In this document: in pieces, positions 1 to 11,130 of the stretch
How the letters are laid out: every line of letters begins with the position of its first letter
How positions within the stretch are numbered: position 1 is the stretch's first letter
Source of the DNA: Ovis canadensis
Lineage: Eukaryota > Chordata > Mammalia > Artiodactyla > Bovidae
Assembly (NCBI RefSeq): GCF_042477335.2
Contig: NC_091260.1
Location: 46,705,001 to 46,769,000, forward strand
DNA length: 64,000 nucleotides
Reading direction: 5' to 3'
Made by a program: the position numbers and the translations under genes
The notes under the pieces: model-generated
What the model was told of the DNA's origin: nothing
What the model saw: the letters and a program-made list of their open reading frames with translations, nothing else
Databases searched by the model: none

Positions 1-743
1 ATTTAAAAAAAAAACACAAATATACATGAAGATAACCAAAAGGAATTCATGTGCACAAAGAGAGCAAGTTCAAGAATAGAAACATCTAGATAAACCTAGT
101 GACTTAATAAAAATTAAAATGTGTAGCATCTCTGAAACTATAAAATCTTGTTTCTGTGAATCAATAAAATTAATCTATAATTTAGTTTAAAAAAAGCAGT
201 GGGGAAAAATTGTAACATAGAAAACCCTAGTTTATGTCTATTTCATGAAATTTCTTAAAATTTTAAGAAAATGTTTAATTTTTATATGTTTCAATTTGGA
301 AGGCATTCAGCTGAAATGTTTCTTGCCAGTTTTGTAATTTCTAAAGTCATTAATATAGAAACACATTTGGCAGAATATCAGTGTAGTGTGTTTTTTGACA
401 AAATGCCTGAATGTCTTTTACATGCTTATTTTTTGAAAATGTATTCAATGAAAGGACAAAAATTCAATTCATTATATAATACACAAAGCACAATAATTCA
501 ATACCAATGAAATATCTTGAAGACGTAAGACCCGCAGGATTGTCATTATCAAGTTTATATTTTAGAATTTTTATTTCACTTTGCATCTATTTTTTCATAA
601 CATGTTATCTTTTAGGGGAGAGAGGATCTCTCAAGATATCTGTTGTGACTTGATTAATTTATTTCCTTCCACTACTTAATAAAATTGGGCTATTTGATCT
701 ATTTCTTCTGCTATTTTGCTATAAACGAAATAGTTTATATTTT
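1..743. other. AT-rich intergenic DNA, nothing recognised
   Basis: No splice-flanked exon, structured RNA or repeat family could be recognised. A 79-codon open frame at 271-510 has the composition of random AT-rich DNA and no exon-like flanks, so it is not called as a gene. Confidence 0.5.
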
Positions 744-756
744 AAATAGCTTTAAT

Positions 757-889
757 GAATGGAAGGAAAGTGAAGTCACTCAGTCGTGTCCGACTCTTTG
801 TGACCCCATGGACTGTAGCCCTACCAGGCTCCTCTGTCCGTGGATTTTCCAGGCAAGAATACTGGAGTGGGTTGCCACTTCCTTCTCCA
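757..889 (-). mobile_element. Bov-tA-type SINE (body only)
   Basis: The plus strand reads as the reverse complement of the SINE body, from the GTCGTGTCCGACTCTTTG motif to TGCCACTTCCTTCTCCAA, and the tRNA-like head is missing. The target duplication AAATAGCTTTAAT is at 744-756 and 890-902, so the insertion boundaries are firm. Confidence 0.9.
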
Positions 890-1137
890 AAATAGCTTTA
901 ATATAACTATATAAACATAGCTATTTCCCTTCATTGGCTTCCAAAAATGTATGAATGCACATCAAAAGTAGTGTTATGCATGTAGAAAATCAAATGCTGT
1001 CTTTAAAACAGTTTGTATTTTAAAGAAAGTAGGCTTTTAGGTGCTGACAATCTTAATGTGAGCCTACACTGCAATAATTGCTAGCCTTATTTCTATTACT
1101 GCCATTGATAATAACAACAATACTTTATTCTAGTCAA

Positions 1138-1169
1138 TTTGATGAATAATTGTAAGATTATTCATCAAA
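1138..1169. repeat. Perfect 13-bp inverted repeat with 6-base loop
   Basis: TTTGATGAATAAT at 1138-1150 is the exact reverse complement of ATTATTCATCAAA at 1157-1169, separated by TGTAAG. It lies in an otherwise featureless stretch (903-1431). It has no T-tract or gene next to it, so no function is assigned. Confidence 0.8.
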
Positions 1170-1431
1170 TAAACAACTTTAATGTAAACATATAACAATG
1201 ATAAAATATCTGCATATGTTTTAAAACATACATATGTATTTGTTCTTAAAACAGTATTAACCAGATATTCATGAACCAGAAAGAGAATTACATTGGATTA
1301 GGACACCAGACCTATCGAATATCAGAGTGATACCAGGCCAAACATCTACATCAATTTCTAGGTAGCTCGTTAGAAACTATATTGTCAAAAAAAGAAAAAG
1401 AAACCATATTGTCACATTGGTTTTTGTTTGT

Positions 1432-1637
1432 TTGTTTATTTAGTTGCTAAGTCATGTGTGACTCTTTTGTGACCCCCGTGGACTGTGGCAGGCCAGGCTC
1501 CTCTGTCCATGGGATTTTCCAGGCAAGAATATGGCAGTGGGTTGCCATTTCCTTCTCCAAGGGATCTTCGCAATCCGTATCTCCTGCATTGAAAGGCGAG
1601 TTCTTTTCCACTGAGCCAACAAGGAGGCTCACATAAT
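1432..1637 (-). mobile_element. Bov-tA SINE, diverged
   Basis: The reverse complement of both body and tRNA-like head is visible, from GCTAAGTCATGTGTGACTC to the degraded head CCACTGAGCCAACAAGGAG. It is more diverged than most copies in this window, with several small indels, and no clear target duplication was found. Confidence 0.85.
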
Positions 1638-1639
1638 GT

Positions 1640-2020
1640 CGCATACGTTTTAGACAACCAGGGTCAGTTTTGTGACATAAATTCAGAGATGGGGCTTCTT
1701 GTCTGAACGAAGTCTTTCTTTTTTTTAAGCCCATTCTATATGGAGAAAGTAGTAGCATTTGAGACCACAAACTTGGATCAAGCTATCCTGTTGCCTTACA
1801 AAATGTGTTTTTTATATTCTCCCAGCATAATAGACCCTTGTTAAAATACCAAAATGAAGTCTGGTTCCATAATGAGAAACCAACATATTGGACAAAGCCA
1901 ACTTAAAAATATTAACACAGAGGTATGCATGTGGCAAGGGAAAAAGAAAACACATACAAGGGCACACACACATACATCCTACACAAAATAAACTTGCAAA
2001 TAAAAACTTTGAAAGCACTT
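1640..2020. other. Unassigned intergenic DNA
   Basis: Between two retroelements, this AT-rich stretch shows no exon-like open frame with splice sites and no repeat I can name. Confidence 0.4.
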
Positions 2021-2030
2021 AAGAATAATA

Positions 2031-2802
2031 ATGACACCACCCTTATGGCAGAAAGTGAAGAGGAACTAAAAAGCCTCTTGATGAAAGTGAAAGAGGAGAG
2101 TGAAAAAGTTGCCTTAAAGCTCAACATTCAGAAAACGAAGATCATGGCATCTGGTCCCATCACTTCATGGGAAATAGATAGGGAAACAGTGAAAACAGTG
2201 GCAGACTTTATTTTGGGGGGCTCCAAAATCACTGAAGATGGTGATTTCAGCCATGAAATTAAAAGATGCTTACTCCTTGGAAGAAAAGTTATGACCAACC
2301 TAGATAGCATATTCAAAAGCAGAGATATTACTTTGCCAACTAAGGTCCATCTAGTCAAGGCTATGGTTTTTCAGTGGTCATATAAGGTTGTGAGAGTTGG
2401 ACTGTGAAGAAAGCTGAGCACTGAAGAATTGATGCTTTTGAACTGTGGTGTTGGAGAAGACTCTTGAGAGTCCCTTGGACTGCAAGGAGATCCAACCAGT
2501 CCATTCTGAAGGAGATCAGCCCTGGGATTTCTTTGGAAGGAATGATGCTAAAGCTGAAACTCCAGTGCTTTGGCCACCTCATGAGAAGAGTTGACTTATC
2601 GGAAAAGACTTTGATGCTGGGAGGGATTGGGGGCAGGAGGAGAAGGGGATGACCGAGGATGAGATGGCTGGATGGCATCACTGACTCGATGGACGTGAAT
2701 CTGAGTGAACTCCGGGAGTTGGTGATGGACAGGGAGGCCTGGCGTGCTGCGATTCATCGGATAGCAAAGAGTCGGACACGACTGAGCGACTGAACTGAAC
2801 TG
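2031..2802 (+). mobile_element. BovB (RTE) LINE, 5'-truncated 3' end
   Basis: Translated fragments match the C-terminal region of the BovB reverse transcriptase polyprotein, after the YADD motif: KVKEESEKVALKLNIQKTKI, then a post-RT segment including GRRRRG. The element ends in the typical CTGAACTGAACTGAA tail. The frame is broken by stops and shifts. The target duplication AAGAATAATA is at 2021-2030 and 2803-2812, which fixes both ends and shows a simple 5'-truncated insertion. Confidence 0.92.
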
Positions 2803-2812
2803 AAGAATAATA

Positions 2813-3364
2813 AACATAATTAAGCTCAAAAAACAGAAAAATTATTCTAAAATAATGGCATATATTAACACAGTCTTCCAAGGACTTTAAAATCTCCATA
2901 AAGAGGAGTGGAGTGATGAGGAGAATAATATTAATACTAAAGTCAACAACAAAATAATAGCAGTTAAAATGAATTGAGTACTTCTGCCACTGTTCTCAAG
3001 TGGACTGATTCATTTACTACAACAAATCAATGAGTAAAATAAAGGAGAAAATTTCAAAGTTTTACCTGACCCCCATTCAACAAAATCAATGCTTAACTTC
3101 TCAACCTCTTAACTTTGGAATCAACAAACACCTCAAGAGAAAACAAATGGTACCAAATGCTGTACATTTATCTGTGAGCTTCTACTTTCTCCCCTGAATC
3201 TTGCTCTCATCTCTATAATGCAAAATCAATCATTATGAAACAAAACCAGGAAGATAGGAATCAAGAGTAACTAGAGCAAGAGGAAAACAAATCACAAAAA
3301 TGAAAAATGCAATCACTGTAATGGGAAAAGACAAATAAGGATCTAACTGATGAGATAACTGGTG
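2813..3364. other. Unassigned intergenic DNA
   Basis: AT-rich sequence with no gene, RNA or repeat that I can recognise. Confidence 0.4.
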
Positions 3365-3373
3365 AATTGGAGG

Positions 3374-3592
3374 GTTATTCGTTTGTGTTCAGTCATGTCT
3401 GGCTCCTTGAGACCCCATGGACTACAGCCCTCCAGGTTCCTCTGTCTATGGAATTTTCCAGGCAAGAATACTGGAGTGGGTTGCCATTTCCTCCTCCAAG
3501 GGATCTTTCTGATCCAGGGATCAAACCCACATCTCTTGCACCTCCTGCTTTAGCAGGTGGATTTTTCACCATTTCACCACCTGAGAAGTCCA
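3374..3592 (-). mobile_element. Bov-tA SINE
   Basis: The reverse-complement SINE runs from GTTCAGTCATGTCTGGCTCC to the tRNA-like head ending CACCTGAGAAGTCC. The target duplication AATTGGAGG is at 3365-3373 and 3593-3601. Confidence 0.88.
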
Positions 3593-3626
3593 AATTGGAG
3601 GATAGTGGTTAGGAATTTACCTGGAA

Positions 3627-3988
3627 CCAGGGCAGCAATGGAGACACAGACATAATAAAGAACAGACTTATGAACTTGGGGTGAGGGGGTGGGGAGGGGG
3701 AAGGAGAGGGTGGGATGTATGGAGAGACTGAGATGGAAACTTACATTATCATACATAAAATAGATAGTCAATGGGAATTTGCTGTATGTCTCAGGGAACT
3801 CAAACTGGGGCTCTGTAAGACTAGAGTGGTGGGATGGGCAGGGAGCCAGGAAGGAGGTTCAAGGAGGAGGGGACATATGCATATCTATGGCTGATTTATG
3901 TTGATGGTTGATGTTTGGTAGAAAGAAACACACTTTTGTAAAGCAATTATCCTTCAATTTAAAAATAAATAAATTTAAAATTAAAAAA
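3627..3988 (+). mobile_element. L1 3' UTR fragment
   Basis: Sense-oriented ruminant L1 3' UTR: GGGATGGG-type G-rich tract near 3680-3720, then the conserved tail AAGCAATTATCCTTCAATTT and an A-rich end. The target duplication GAATTTACCTGGAA is at 3613-3626 and 3989-4002. The insertion sits about 20 bp downstream of the preceding SINE. Confidence 0.88.
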
Positions 3989-4002
3989 GAATTTACCTGG
4001 AA

Positions 4003-4572
4003 GAAAATGTAGCACATAAGCAAAAATAAAAATGTAGAAGATAGGAGAGAATAGATAAGAAGTTCTAGCATATACCTGACCATTGTTCCACAATTTAAGA
4101 CCAGAGATTTTTAAATTAAAAGACTAATGATTTTCCCAAATTAAACGAAGTCAGAAATTATCAGAAAGAAAATGCTTGGTGCACAACAGAACAAATCATA
4201 TCAAGCCTACATCGATGAGTTTGATTACATTAAGAGTGACATTTCCATAGCACTTCACTGGGTGTCTAACATAGGGGTTCTGCTTCTAACAATGGCAATG
4301 AGGACAGCTGGGAAATCTAGATAACTTGTTAACAATTTATGTGAAAGCATCAGAAAGCTACCATGAAAATGAGGATCTGTGGTAGCAAGATCTAGGCATA
4401 GGGGACAGGCACAGAAACTGGCTCTTTCATTGAGATAATTGCCAACTGTGAAAATGGCAGCTGAGGGCTGAGAAACTGAGCAGTAGTATAGAGCAATCTG
4501 TGGTGTTACTGCAGCTGAGTTCAAGGGTCACACAAAAAGACAGGCACTACCACATATGCCAGGCTTTTGACT
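4003..4572. other. Unassigned intergenic DNA
   Basis: No coding exon or named repeat was recognised. The 89-codon open frame on the minus strand (4255-4524) lacks exon-like borders. Confidence 0.4.
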
Positions 4573-5488
4573 GAGCCTATGAAGAACTGCATATTGTCAC
4601 CCTGCTTATTTAACTTCTATGCAGAGTACATCATGAGAAATGCTGGACTGGAAGAAACACAAGCTGGAATCAAGATTGCTGGGAGAAATATCAATAACCT
4701 CAGATATGCAGATAACACCACCCTTATGGCAGAAAATGAAGAGGAATTAAAAAGCCTCTTGATGAAAGTGAAAGTGGAGAGTGAAAAAGTTGGCTTAAAG
4801 CTCAACATTCAGAAAACTAAGATCATGGCATCCGGTCCCATCACTTCATGGGAAATAGATGGGGAAACAGTGGAAACAGTGTCAGACTTTATTTTGGGGG
4901 GCTCCAAAATCACTGCAGATGGTGATTGCAGCCATGAAATTAAAAGACGCTTACTCCTTGGAAGAAAAGTTATGACCAACCTAGATAGCATATTCAAAAG
5001 CAGAGACATTACTTTGCCGACTAAGGTCTGTCTAGTCAAGGCTATGGTTTTTCAGTGGTCATGTATGGGTGTGAGAGTTGGACTGTGAAGAAGGCTGAGC
5101 GCTGAAGAATTGATGCTTTTGAACTGTGGTGTTGGAGAAGACTCTTGAGAGTCCCTTGGACTGCAAGGAGATCCAACCAGTCCATTCTGAAGGAGATCAG
5201 CCCTGAGATTTCTTTGGAAGGAATGATGCTAAAGCTGAAACTCTAGTACTTTGACCACCTCATGCGAAGAGTTGACTCACTGGAAAAGACTGATGCTGAG
5301 AGGGATTGGGGGCAGGAGGAGAAGGGGACGACCGAGAATGAGATGGCTGGATGGCATCACTGACTCGATGGACGTGAGTCTGAGTGATCTCCAGGAGTTG
5401 GTGATGAACAGGGAGGCCTGGCATGCTGCGATTCATGGGGTCGCAAAGAGTCAGACACCACTGAGCGACTGAACTGAACTGAACTGAA
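4573..5488 (+). mobile_element. BovB (RTE) LINE, 5'-truncated
   Basis: It begins within the reverse transcriptase region (ILSPCLFNFYAEYIM) and carries the catalytic motif in mutated form, YADN instead of YADD, at 4707-4718. It then runs to the CTGAACTGAACTGAA tail. A 173-codon frame is still open (4567-5088) before a break, so the element is fairly young but could not make an active enzyme. Confidence 0.92.
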
Positions 5489-5932
5489 TAAAGAGCTGCA
5501 CTCTAAGAATAATGCTGTATTAGACCACATGTAGGTTAAACTGCTGAAAACTAAAGACAGAAAAAAATCTTTAATGTCATTATAAAACGAAAAAAAAAAA
5601 ACTCCAAAAGAATAGAAATTAACCTTTCAGCTTACTTCTAAACAGAAATAATGGAAGCCAAAGATAATAGAATTGTAAAGGGATGGAAAGAAAATATCTA
5701 TTAATATACAATAAAATACCTTTTGAAAATGAAAATGATGTAAATATATTTTCTAAGAAACACAAAGACTTTATCACTGGCAGACCTACACCAAAACAAA
5801 TGACAAAAGCTGTTCTTTAGATAGAAGGAAAATGAGGGGAAAAGGATAAGTGGGTAAGTGAATAGAGAGTGTACATAATCAGGATGTGTGAAGATTGAAC
5901 AAAAATGAAAAAAAAAATGAAAAAACATTACA
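5489..5932. other. Unassigned intergenic DNA
   Basis: A-rich unique sequence with A-homopolymers at about 5589 and 5909. No feature was recognised. Confidence 0.4.
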
Positions 5933-5995
5933 TAATTGGAGAAAAGAATAAATAAGGTTTAAATGTTCTAAGATCCTTGCATTGTCTAGAAAGTG
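5933..5995. repeat. Left copy of a 62-63 bp direct repeat around a SINE
   Basis: The segment TAATTGGAG...TGTCTAGAAAGTG at 5933-5995 recurs at 6332-6393 with a handful of mismatches and one indel. The two copies flank the composite SINE exactly, but they are several times longer than a normal SINE target duplication. Confidence 0.85.
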
Positions 5996-6331
5996 ATGTG
6001 TGCGTGCTTAGTCACTCAGTCGTGTCCAACTCTTTGGGACCCCAAGGGCTGTAGTCTACCAGGCTTCTCTCTCCATGGGGACTCTCCAGGAAAGAATACT
6101 GGAGTGGGTTTCCATTCCCTCCGCCAGGGGATTTTCCCAACCCAGGGATCGAACCTAGGTCTCCCTCATTGCAAGAGGATTCTTTACCAGCTGAGCCACC
6201 AGGGAAGCCCAAAAACACTGGAGTGGGTAGCATATTCCTTCTCCAGGGGATCTTCCCAAGCCAGGAATCTAACCAGGGTCTCCTGCATTGCAGATGGATT
6301 CTAGACCAGCTGAACTACAGGGAAGCCCAAG
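5996..6331 (-). mobile_element. Composite Bov-tA SINE with two tRNA-like heads
   Basis: The reverse-complement Bov-tA body and head (ending CTGAGCCACCAGGGAAGCCC near 6210) are followed directly by a second head-like unit (CACTGGAGTGGGTAGCATAT to CTACAGGGAAGCCCA). The whole is about 335 bp instead of roughly 200. A second element with the same layout lies at 6913-7222. Confidence 0.85.
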
Positions 6332-6393
6332 TAATTGGAGTAAGGATAAATAAGGTTTAAATGTTCTAAGGTTCTTGTATTGTCTAGAAAGTG
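6332..6393. repeat. Right copy of the 62-63 bp direct repeat
   Basis: Matches 5933-5995 with a few substitutions and a one-base length difference. The divergence between copies suggests the duplication is not recent. Confidence 0.85.
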
Positions 6394-6898
6394 GTAAATG
6401 TATTAATTTAGATGATACTTTAATAACTTAAGGATACAGATTGTAATCTCTAAACCCATAATGACTAAATAATAGTAAAAACATATAACTAACAAGGTAA
6501 TGTGATTAAAAGTATAATTATGATTATATAAGTATAACATGACTAAATAAAATGTTATGATTTAAAATATAATTTGAAAGAAGTCGAAAGAAGCAAAATA
6601 AAATTTTATTTTGTAAATATTACTGTGATGAGCATCTTAGGAGATTATAACTAGGTCACATAAGAATGAACACTGTTGAAGCCCTTGGTATAAGCTGCCT
6701 AACCTTGGTGATGCTATTTAAATACAATATGACTTGAAAAGAAACCTGTAAAACATAGGAATCTGAAAACAAAGGTACAGCACTTTAACATTTAAAAATA
6801 ACTTTCTTATTATATACTGTTTTATTTGATACTGAAAACAATTCTATAGAAGTGCTGTGACAGATATCATCATTGGTAATGTGTCCCAAACCCATCAG
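6394..6898. other. Unassigned AT-rich intergenic DNA
   Basis: Very AT-rich, with no exon, RNA or repeat recognised. Confidence 0.4.
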
Positions 6899-6912
6899 TT
6901 AATAATCTATAT

Positions 6913-7222
6913 GAAAGTGAAAGTCGCTCAGTCGTGTCCAAAGCTTTGCGACCCCATGGACTGTACAGTCCATGGAACTCTCCAGGCCAGAATACTGGAG
7001 TGGATAGCCATTCTCTTCTCCAGGGGATCTTCCCAACCCAGGGATCAAACCCAGGTCTCCCACATTGCAGACAGACGTTACCAACTGAGCCACCAGGGAC
7101 ACCTAAGAATACTGGAATGGGTAGCCTATCCCTTCTCCAGCAAATCTTCCTGATCCAGGAATAAAACCAGGGTCTTCTGCATTGCAGGTGGATTCTACAC
7201 CAGCTGAGCTGCCAGGGAAGTA
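6913..7222 (-). mobile_element. Composite Bov-tA SINE with two tRNA-like heads
   Basis: Same two-head layout as at 5996-6331: a Bov-tA body and head, then a further unit (AATACTGGAATGGGTAGCCT to GAGCTGCCAGGGAAG). An ordinary target duplication, TAATAATCTATAT, is seen at about 6900-6912 and 7223-7235. This shows that the two-head form itself moved as one unit. Confidence 0.88.
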
Positions 7223-7235
7223 TAATAATCTATAT

Positions 7236-8237
7236 AGCTGAGACCAAAACAGGTCCTGTAAATGCATATGCTCTCTCCTTATTCCACAGTATTCAACTTG
7301 ACATAATACTGTATATATGTATGTAGATCAATACTAACCCTTTTTAATGAGTATTGCTGAAGTTTTACTCTCATCCTTGTGCTTAAGTTTTATATTACAA
7401 AAAAACACAAAAGAACCAGTTCTGGTTTTAACCAGGTAATGGCCATGCTATCCTTAAAGTCAGATGGTTTCTCTTCCATATGGATAAATAAGTTCCAAGT
7501 GCTGATGAGTTTAGACAAAATGTCATGGGTAATTTTCATCTCTAATAGAATAAAAGTGATTGTATTACTCCTACTCAGCACTGGAATAAAAATTACAGTG
7601 CTCTAGGAAAGGAAAATATGATAACATATTTAATGATTCTGGTGGAGAGGATATATGTCCCCAGAGATTTTTTTTTTACTTTGAGCAGAACTTTTACAAG
7701 GGCTCATCCTTCCTTTCTGCCTCAACTGTACAGACTGGCATCCTTTCACAGCCAAAGCCTATATTCTTTGCACTGAAAACCTTCTTTCCACATACATTTT
7801 TTGTTTGTTTGTTTCTTTGAAGGGAATTTGATACAGCTCATGACAATTCTGCCATGACAAAAAATGTGTTTCAATCCGGTTCTGTAAGGTCAATTTGGTT
7901 TCAAACATAGTACCTCATGTATTCCCATCACGCAAAATCTCTGTTATTTTAAACTCCAATCTGCTGCAGACTCAGAGAATGCTGTGGTGTGTCTGTAATT
8001 CATGTTTATTTTTAGAGTAATATGGCTTTCATTAGAAATCACAAATCTGTCTTAAACCCAGTTTAGACTTCTGTTCTGACAAAAGAACGCTCTTGCCAGG
8101 AGAGTTTCAATGAGCATGCTTTGAAAAATAATCAAAGGAGTTATTCCTGGGGAGATATGACGATGGTGGAATATGTTCATTGGTATCCCTCTTATAAGGC
8201 TAAAAGCATCCTCCCAGGTAATTGATTCATACCACCA
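7236..8237. other. Unassigned intergenic DNA, about 1 kb
   Basis: The stretch contains a TTTGTTTGTTTG simple repeat near 7800. Open frames are short and overlap on both strands without splice-flanked exons, so nothing is called. Confidence 0.4.
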
Positions 8238-8246
8238 AAGAATATC

Positions 8247-8452
8247 GGGCTTCCCTGGTGGCTCAGAGGTTAAAGCATCTGCCCACAATGCAGGAGACCT
8301 GGGTTCGATCCCTGGGTCATGAAGTTCCCCTGGAGAAGGAAATGGCAACCCACTTCAGTATTCTTGCCTGGAGAATCCCAAGGATGGAGGAGCCACAGTT
8401 CATGGGGTCACAAAGAGTCAGACACGACTGAGTGACTTCACTTCACTCATCG
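8247..8452 (+). mobile_element. Bov-tA SINE, full-length, sense
   Basis: Reads from the head GGGCTTCCCTGGTGGCTCAG through the B-box-like GGTTCGATCC to GAGTGACTTCACTTCAC. The target duplication AAGAATATC is at 8238-8246 and 8453-8461. Confidence 0.93.
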
Positions 8453-8461
8453 AAGAATATC

Positions 8462-8868
8462 AGGTGAGGGTTTCACTAAAGATATAGATTATGAGTCTTA
8501 AAAAACAAATCTCCATAAAGCAAGATGAAGAGATATTTGAAAGAAAGCATGTTTGAAGAGGGAGGAACTAGCACTTAGTGTTTACCAGGTCCCAAGCACT
8601 TTCTGCACCATAACAAGTAAGTATTGTTAGCAGCTCCATTTTAGAGTTAACAAAACTGAGCAAATAAAGAGCAAAGCCAAGATGTGAATCCATATCTGTT
8701 CCAAAAGCATTGCTTTCTCCAGCTTTTTTTACTATACAGCACAAATTGAATGAGAGTGTGATCTTGCTCATAGTGGTAGTCTGCCTTAATGCTCCCAAAA
8801 TTTCACCACTTCCTGTACAACCACCCTTTGCCACGTGGCTTTCAGCTTTTTACTACTTCCTGCATCCA
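8462..8868. other. Unassigned intergenic DNA, MIR-like trace
   Basis: The segment 8575-8700 (GTTTACCAGGTCCCAAGCAC followed by ATTTTAGAGTTAACAAAACT) resembles a degraded MIR core. It is too diverged to bound, and nothing else was recognised. Confidence 0.35.
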
Positions 8869-9162
8869 GCATTTATTTATTTATTTTTGTCTGCTCTGGG
8901 TCTTCTTTGCTTTGCCTGGGCTTTCTCTGCTTGCGGCAAGCAGGGGCTACTCTCTAGTCGAGGTGCGTGGGCTTCTCATTGCAATGGCTTCTCTTGTTGT
9001 GGAGCACAGGCTCTAGGCACACAAGCTTCAGAAGTGACAATTCATGGGCTTAGTCGTTCCATTGCACATGGGATATTCCAGGACCAGGGATCTAACTCAT
9101 CCCCTCGATTGTCAGGCAGATTTTTTTTTTTTTTTTTTACCACTGGACCATCAGGGAGGTCT
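8869..9162 (-). mobile_element. CHR-type SINE (cetartiodactyl)
   Basis: The reverse complement of a CHR SINE: GGGCTTTCTCTGCTTGCGGC, GGCTTCTCTTGTTGTGGAGC, GGAGCACAGGCTCTAGGCAC, and the head end CCACTGGACCATCAGGGAGG. A run of T (about 9121-9138) interrupts it near the head. CHR elements are shared by ruminants, hippos and whales, so this is older than the Bov-tA copies. Confidence 0.8.
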
Positions 9163-9179
9163 CTGCCAGGTAACTTTAT

Positions 9180-9381
9180 AGGGCCAGGTAGCTCAAATGG
9201 TAAAAAAATCTGCCTGCAGTGTAGGAAACCTGGGTTCAATCCCTGGGTCAGGAATATCCCCTGGAGAAGGGCATGGAAACCCACTGCAGTATTCTTGCCT
9301 GGGAAATCCCACAGACAGAGGAACGTGGTAGGCTATAGTCCATGGGGTCACAAAGAGTCAGACACGACAGAGTAACTAACA
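9180..9381 (+). mobile_element. Bov-tA SINE, sense
   Basis: The head has decayed (CCAGGTAGCTCAAATGGTAA), followed by GGTTCAATCCCTGGGTCAGG and a normal body ending GACACGACAGAGTAACTAAC. It is packed head-to-tail against the CHR SINE and the next Bov-tA. Confidence 0.85.
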
Positions 9382-9395
9382 GACTGTCTATAGGG

Positions 9396-9592
9396 GAGTC
9401 CATGCTTAGTTGCTCAGTCATGTCTGACTTTGCAACCCTTTGGACTGTAGCCCTCCAGACTCCTCTGTCTATGGGGATTCTCCAGGCAAGAATACTGGAG
9501 TGAGTTGCCATTTCCTCCTCCAGGGGATCTACCTGAAACCAAGGATCAAACCTGAGTCTTCTGCGTCTCATGCATTGCAGGCAGATTCGAAC
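9396..9592 (-). mobile_element. Bov-tA SINE
   Basis: Reverse-complement body (AGTTGCTCAGTCATGTCTGA) and a decayed head (ATTGCAGGCAGATTCG). Third SINE in a cluster of about 720 bp. Confidence 0.85.
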
Positions 9593-9599
9593 CATCGGT

Positions 9600-9996
9600 G
9601 GAGAGTAAGCTTCATATCTCAAGTCAGGTCTCAGCCATGTGACTTGCTTTGTTCCATGGGATATTAACAGACATAATGCAAGCAGGCACTTTAAAGCATG
9701 TGCATGGTTGGGTTTGCCCTCTTTTACCTCTGCCAACACCATGAGAAAGACTGGTTCAGAGGGAAGATGAGAAAAACATGAACCAAATATACCCAGCCTG
9801 GACCAGCTGAACCCAGCAAACTGCAGACACATGAGTGAATGCAGTCAAGATCAACAGAACCATCTAGTCACACCCCTGCCTAACTCAACCACCCACAGCC
9901 AGCCTATAGACCTGTAAAAATAAATTTTATTGCTTTAATGCATTGAATTCTGGGGTGATTTATTACATAGCAGTTTTGTGGCTATAGCTGAATAAT
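9600..9996 (+). repeat. MaLR/MLT1-like LTR fragment
   Basis: CATGTGACTTGCTTTG, a Met/Asp-poor middle, and the 3' portion TTGAATTCTGGGGTGATTTA followed by GCTATAGCTGAATAAT resemble the 3' half of an MLT1-type (ERVL-MaLR) LTR in sense orientation. Old and diverged; boundaries are approximate and the family call is from memory of the consensus. Confidence 0.5.
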
Positions 9997-11130
9997 CTAC
10001 CCCTCAAACCCTGTCCCCACATGACACACAAATTGGATTGTATTTTTCTTTTTAATCCTGCAGGTTGCAACACCTACAAAAGACTGAATATTGCTTGTAT
10101 TCACAGTGAAGGAAAACCTTTCAGTTAAACAATTAATCCTAGAAATGTTCCTTAAGAGTTCTTTAAATATTGAAATGCTAGCCACATTGCACAGTTAGGC
10201 AACTATGAAACAATAAGGCTCAAGGTCAGCAGCTTCTGATTTCCTAGAATGTAATTAACATTCTAGGGGGGAAAGGCATGTTTCTAAGAGACACCAGCCA
10301 GCTATGACTCTGAAAGCAGGAAGTATGTAAAAATTGCAGCCTGTAAAATTCACACTTTAAAATAACTGATAGGGAAAGTTAATTAGTTTTTATCGTCTAT
10401 TCCTACAGTTTCATGGGTCTCTCTTGCCCCAAAGAACTTACTGAATTCTCCTTTATGTTAGAGAAAAATAACTATGTAAAGATAAACAGATCAGTTATAT
10501 CTCTGCTTTTTGCTTAGTATTACCCTTCTACTAACACCTGGAGCATCCTTCTGTTTCACACATTCTATAGTGTCTGCAGACCACTTATTAGAACAAGACT
10601 TTTTTGTTATATAGTGAAATTTACCCATGCTTTGGGACTCTGATCCAATTTTTGCTCTTTAATAAAGAGTTTTATAGACTGTTCACTCTTTCTAGCCTAA
10701 TGGCTTGCCATCAACCAAAAATAATCCCTGTCCCAGAGTTCTCCCCTGGTGATTTATTTTAAAGTAGTTTTATGATACTTTCCAGTTGGATTTTGAGGCA
10801 TTTTGTGTGTGTTTGCATTTTGCCCCATCTGCAATACGACGGGCCATAATTTGAATTGCCTCCAAACACCAGAAGGGTAATGATGAGTAAAGCGAACTGA
10901 CGAATGGCAATCGTGGGTGGTGGAGTTCCTGACTAACTGAAAGAGCACATCCTTTCTGAAGGGAAAAAGCTCTACTCAGACCCACCACATTTTTGCCAAT
11001 AAAAGAATATAGGCTCAGATGTGACAAGTCCACTAATCTCTAAGATTTGAAAATACAGGTTTTTATTTAAGATCGTCCAACTTTATGTGCAAGTTTAAAT
11101 GATTTTAAATGTTGCTGTGATAGAGATTTC
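9997..11130. other. Unassigned intergenic DNA, about 1.1 kb
   Basis: Several open frames of 60-90 codons on the minus strand (for example 10770-11033) were inspected. They overlap in different frames and lack paired splice sites, so none is called. Confidence 0.4.

Noticed and set aside
8247-8320. tRNA-like sequence with A/B box resemblance
   Set aside because: It is the head of a Bov-tA SINE, as are all similar stretches in the window; no genuine tRNA gene was found.
8710-9375. 221-codon open frame on the plus strand
   Set aside because: It runs through the CHR SINE and a Bov-tA SINE; the long translation is a repeat artefact.
9248-9832. 194-codon open frame on the minus strand
   Set aside because: Composite of two Bov-tA SINEs and an LTR-like fragment.
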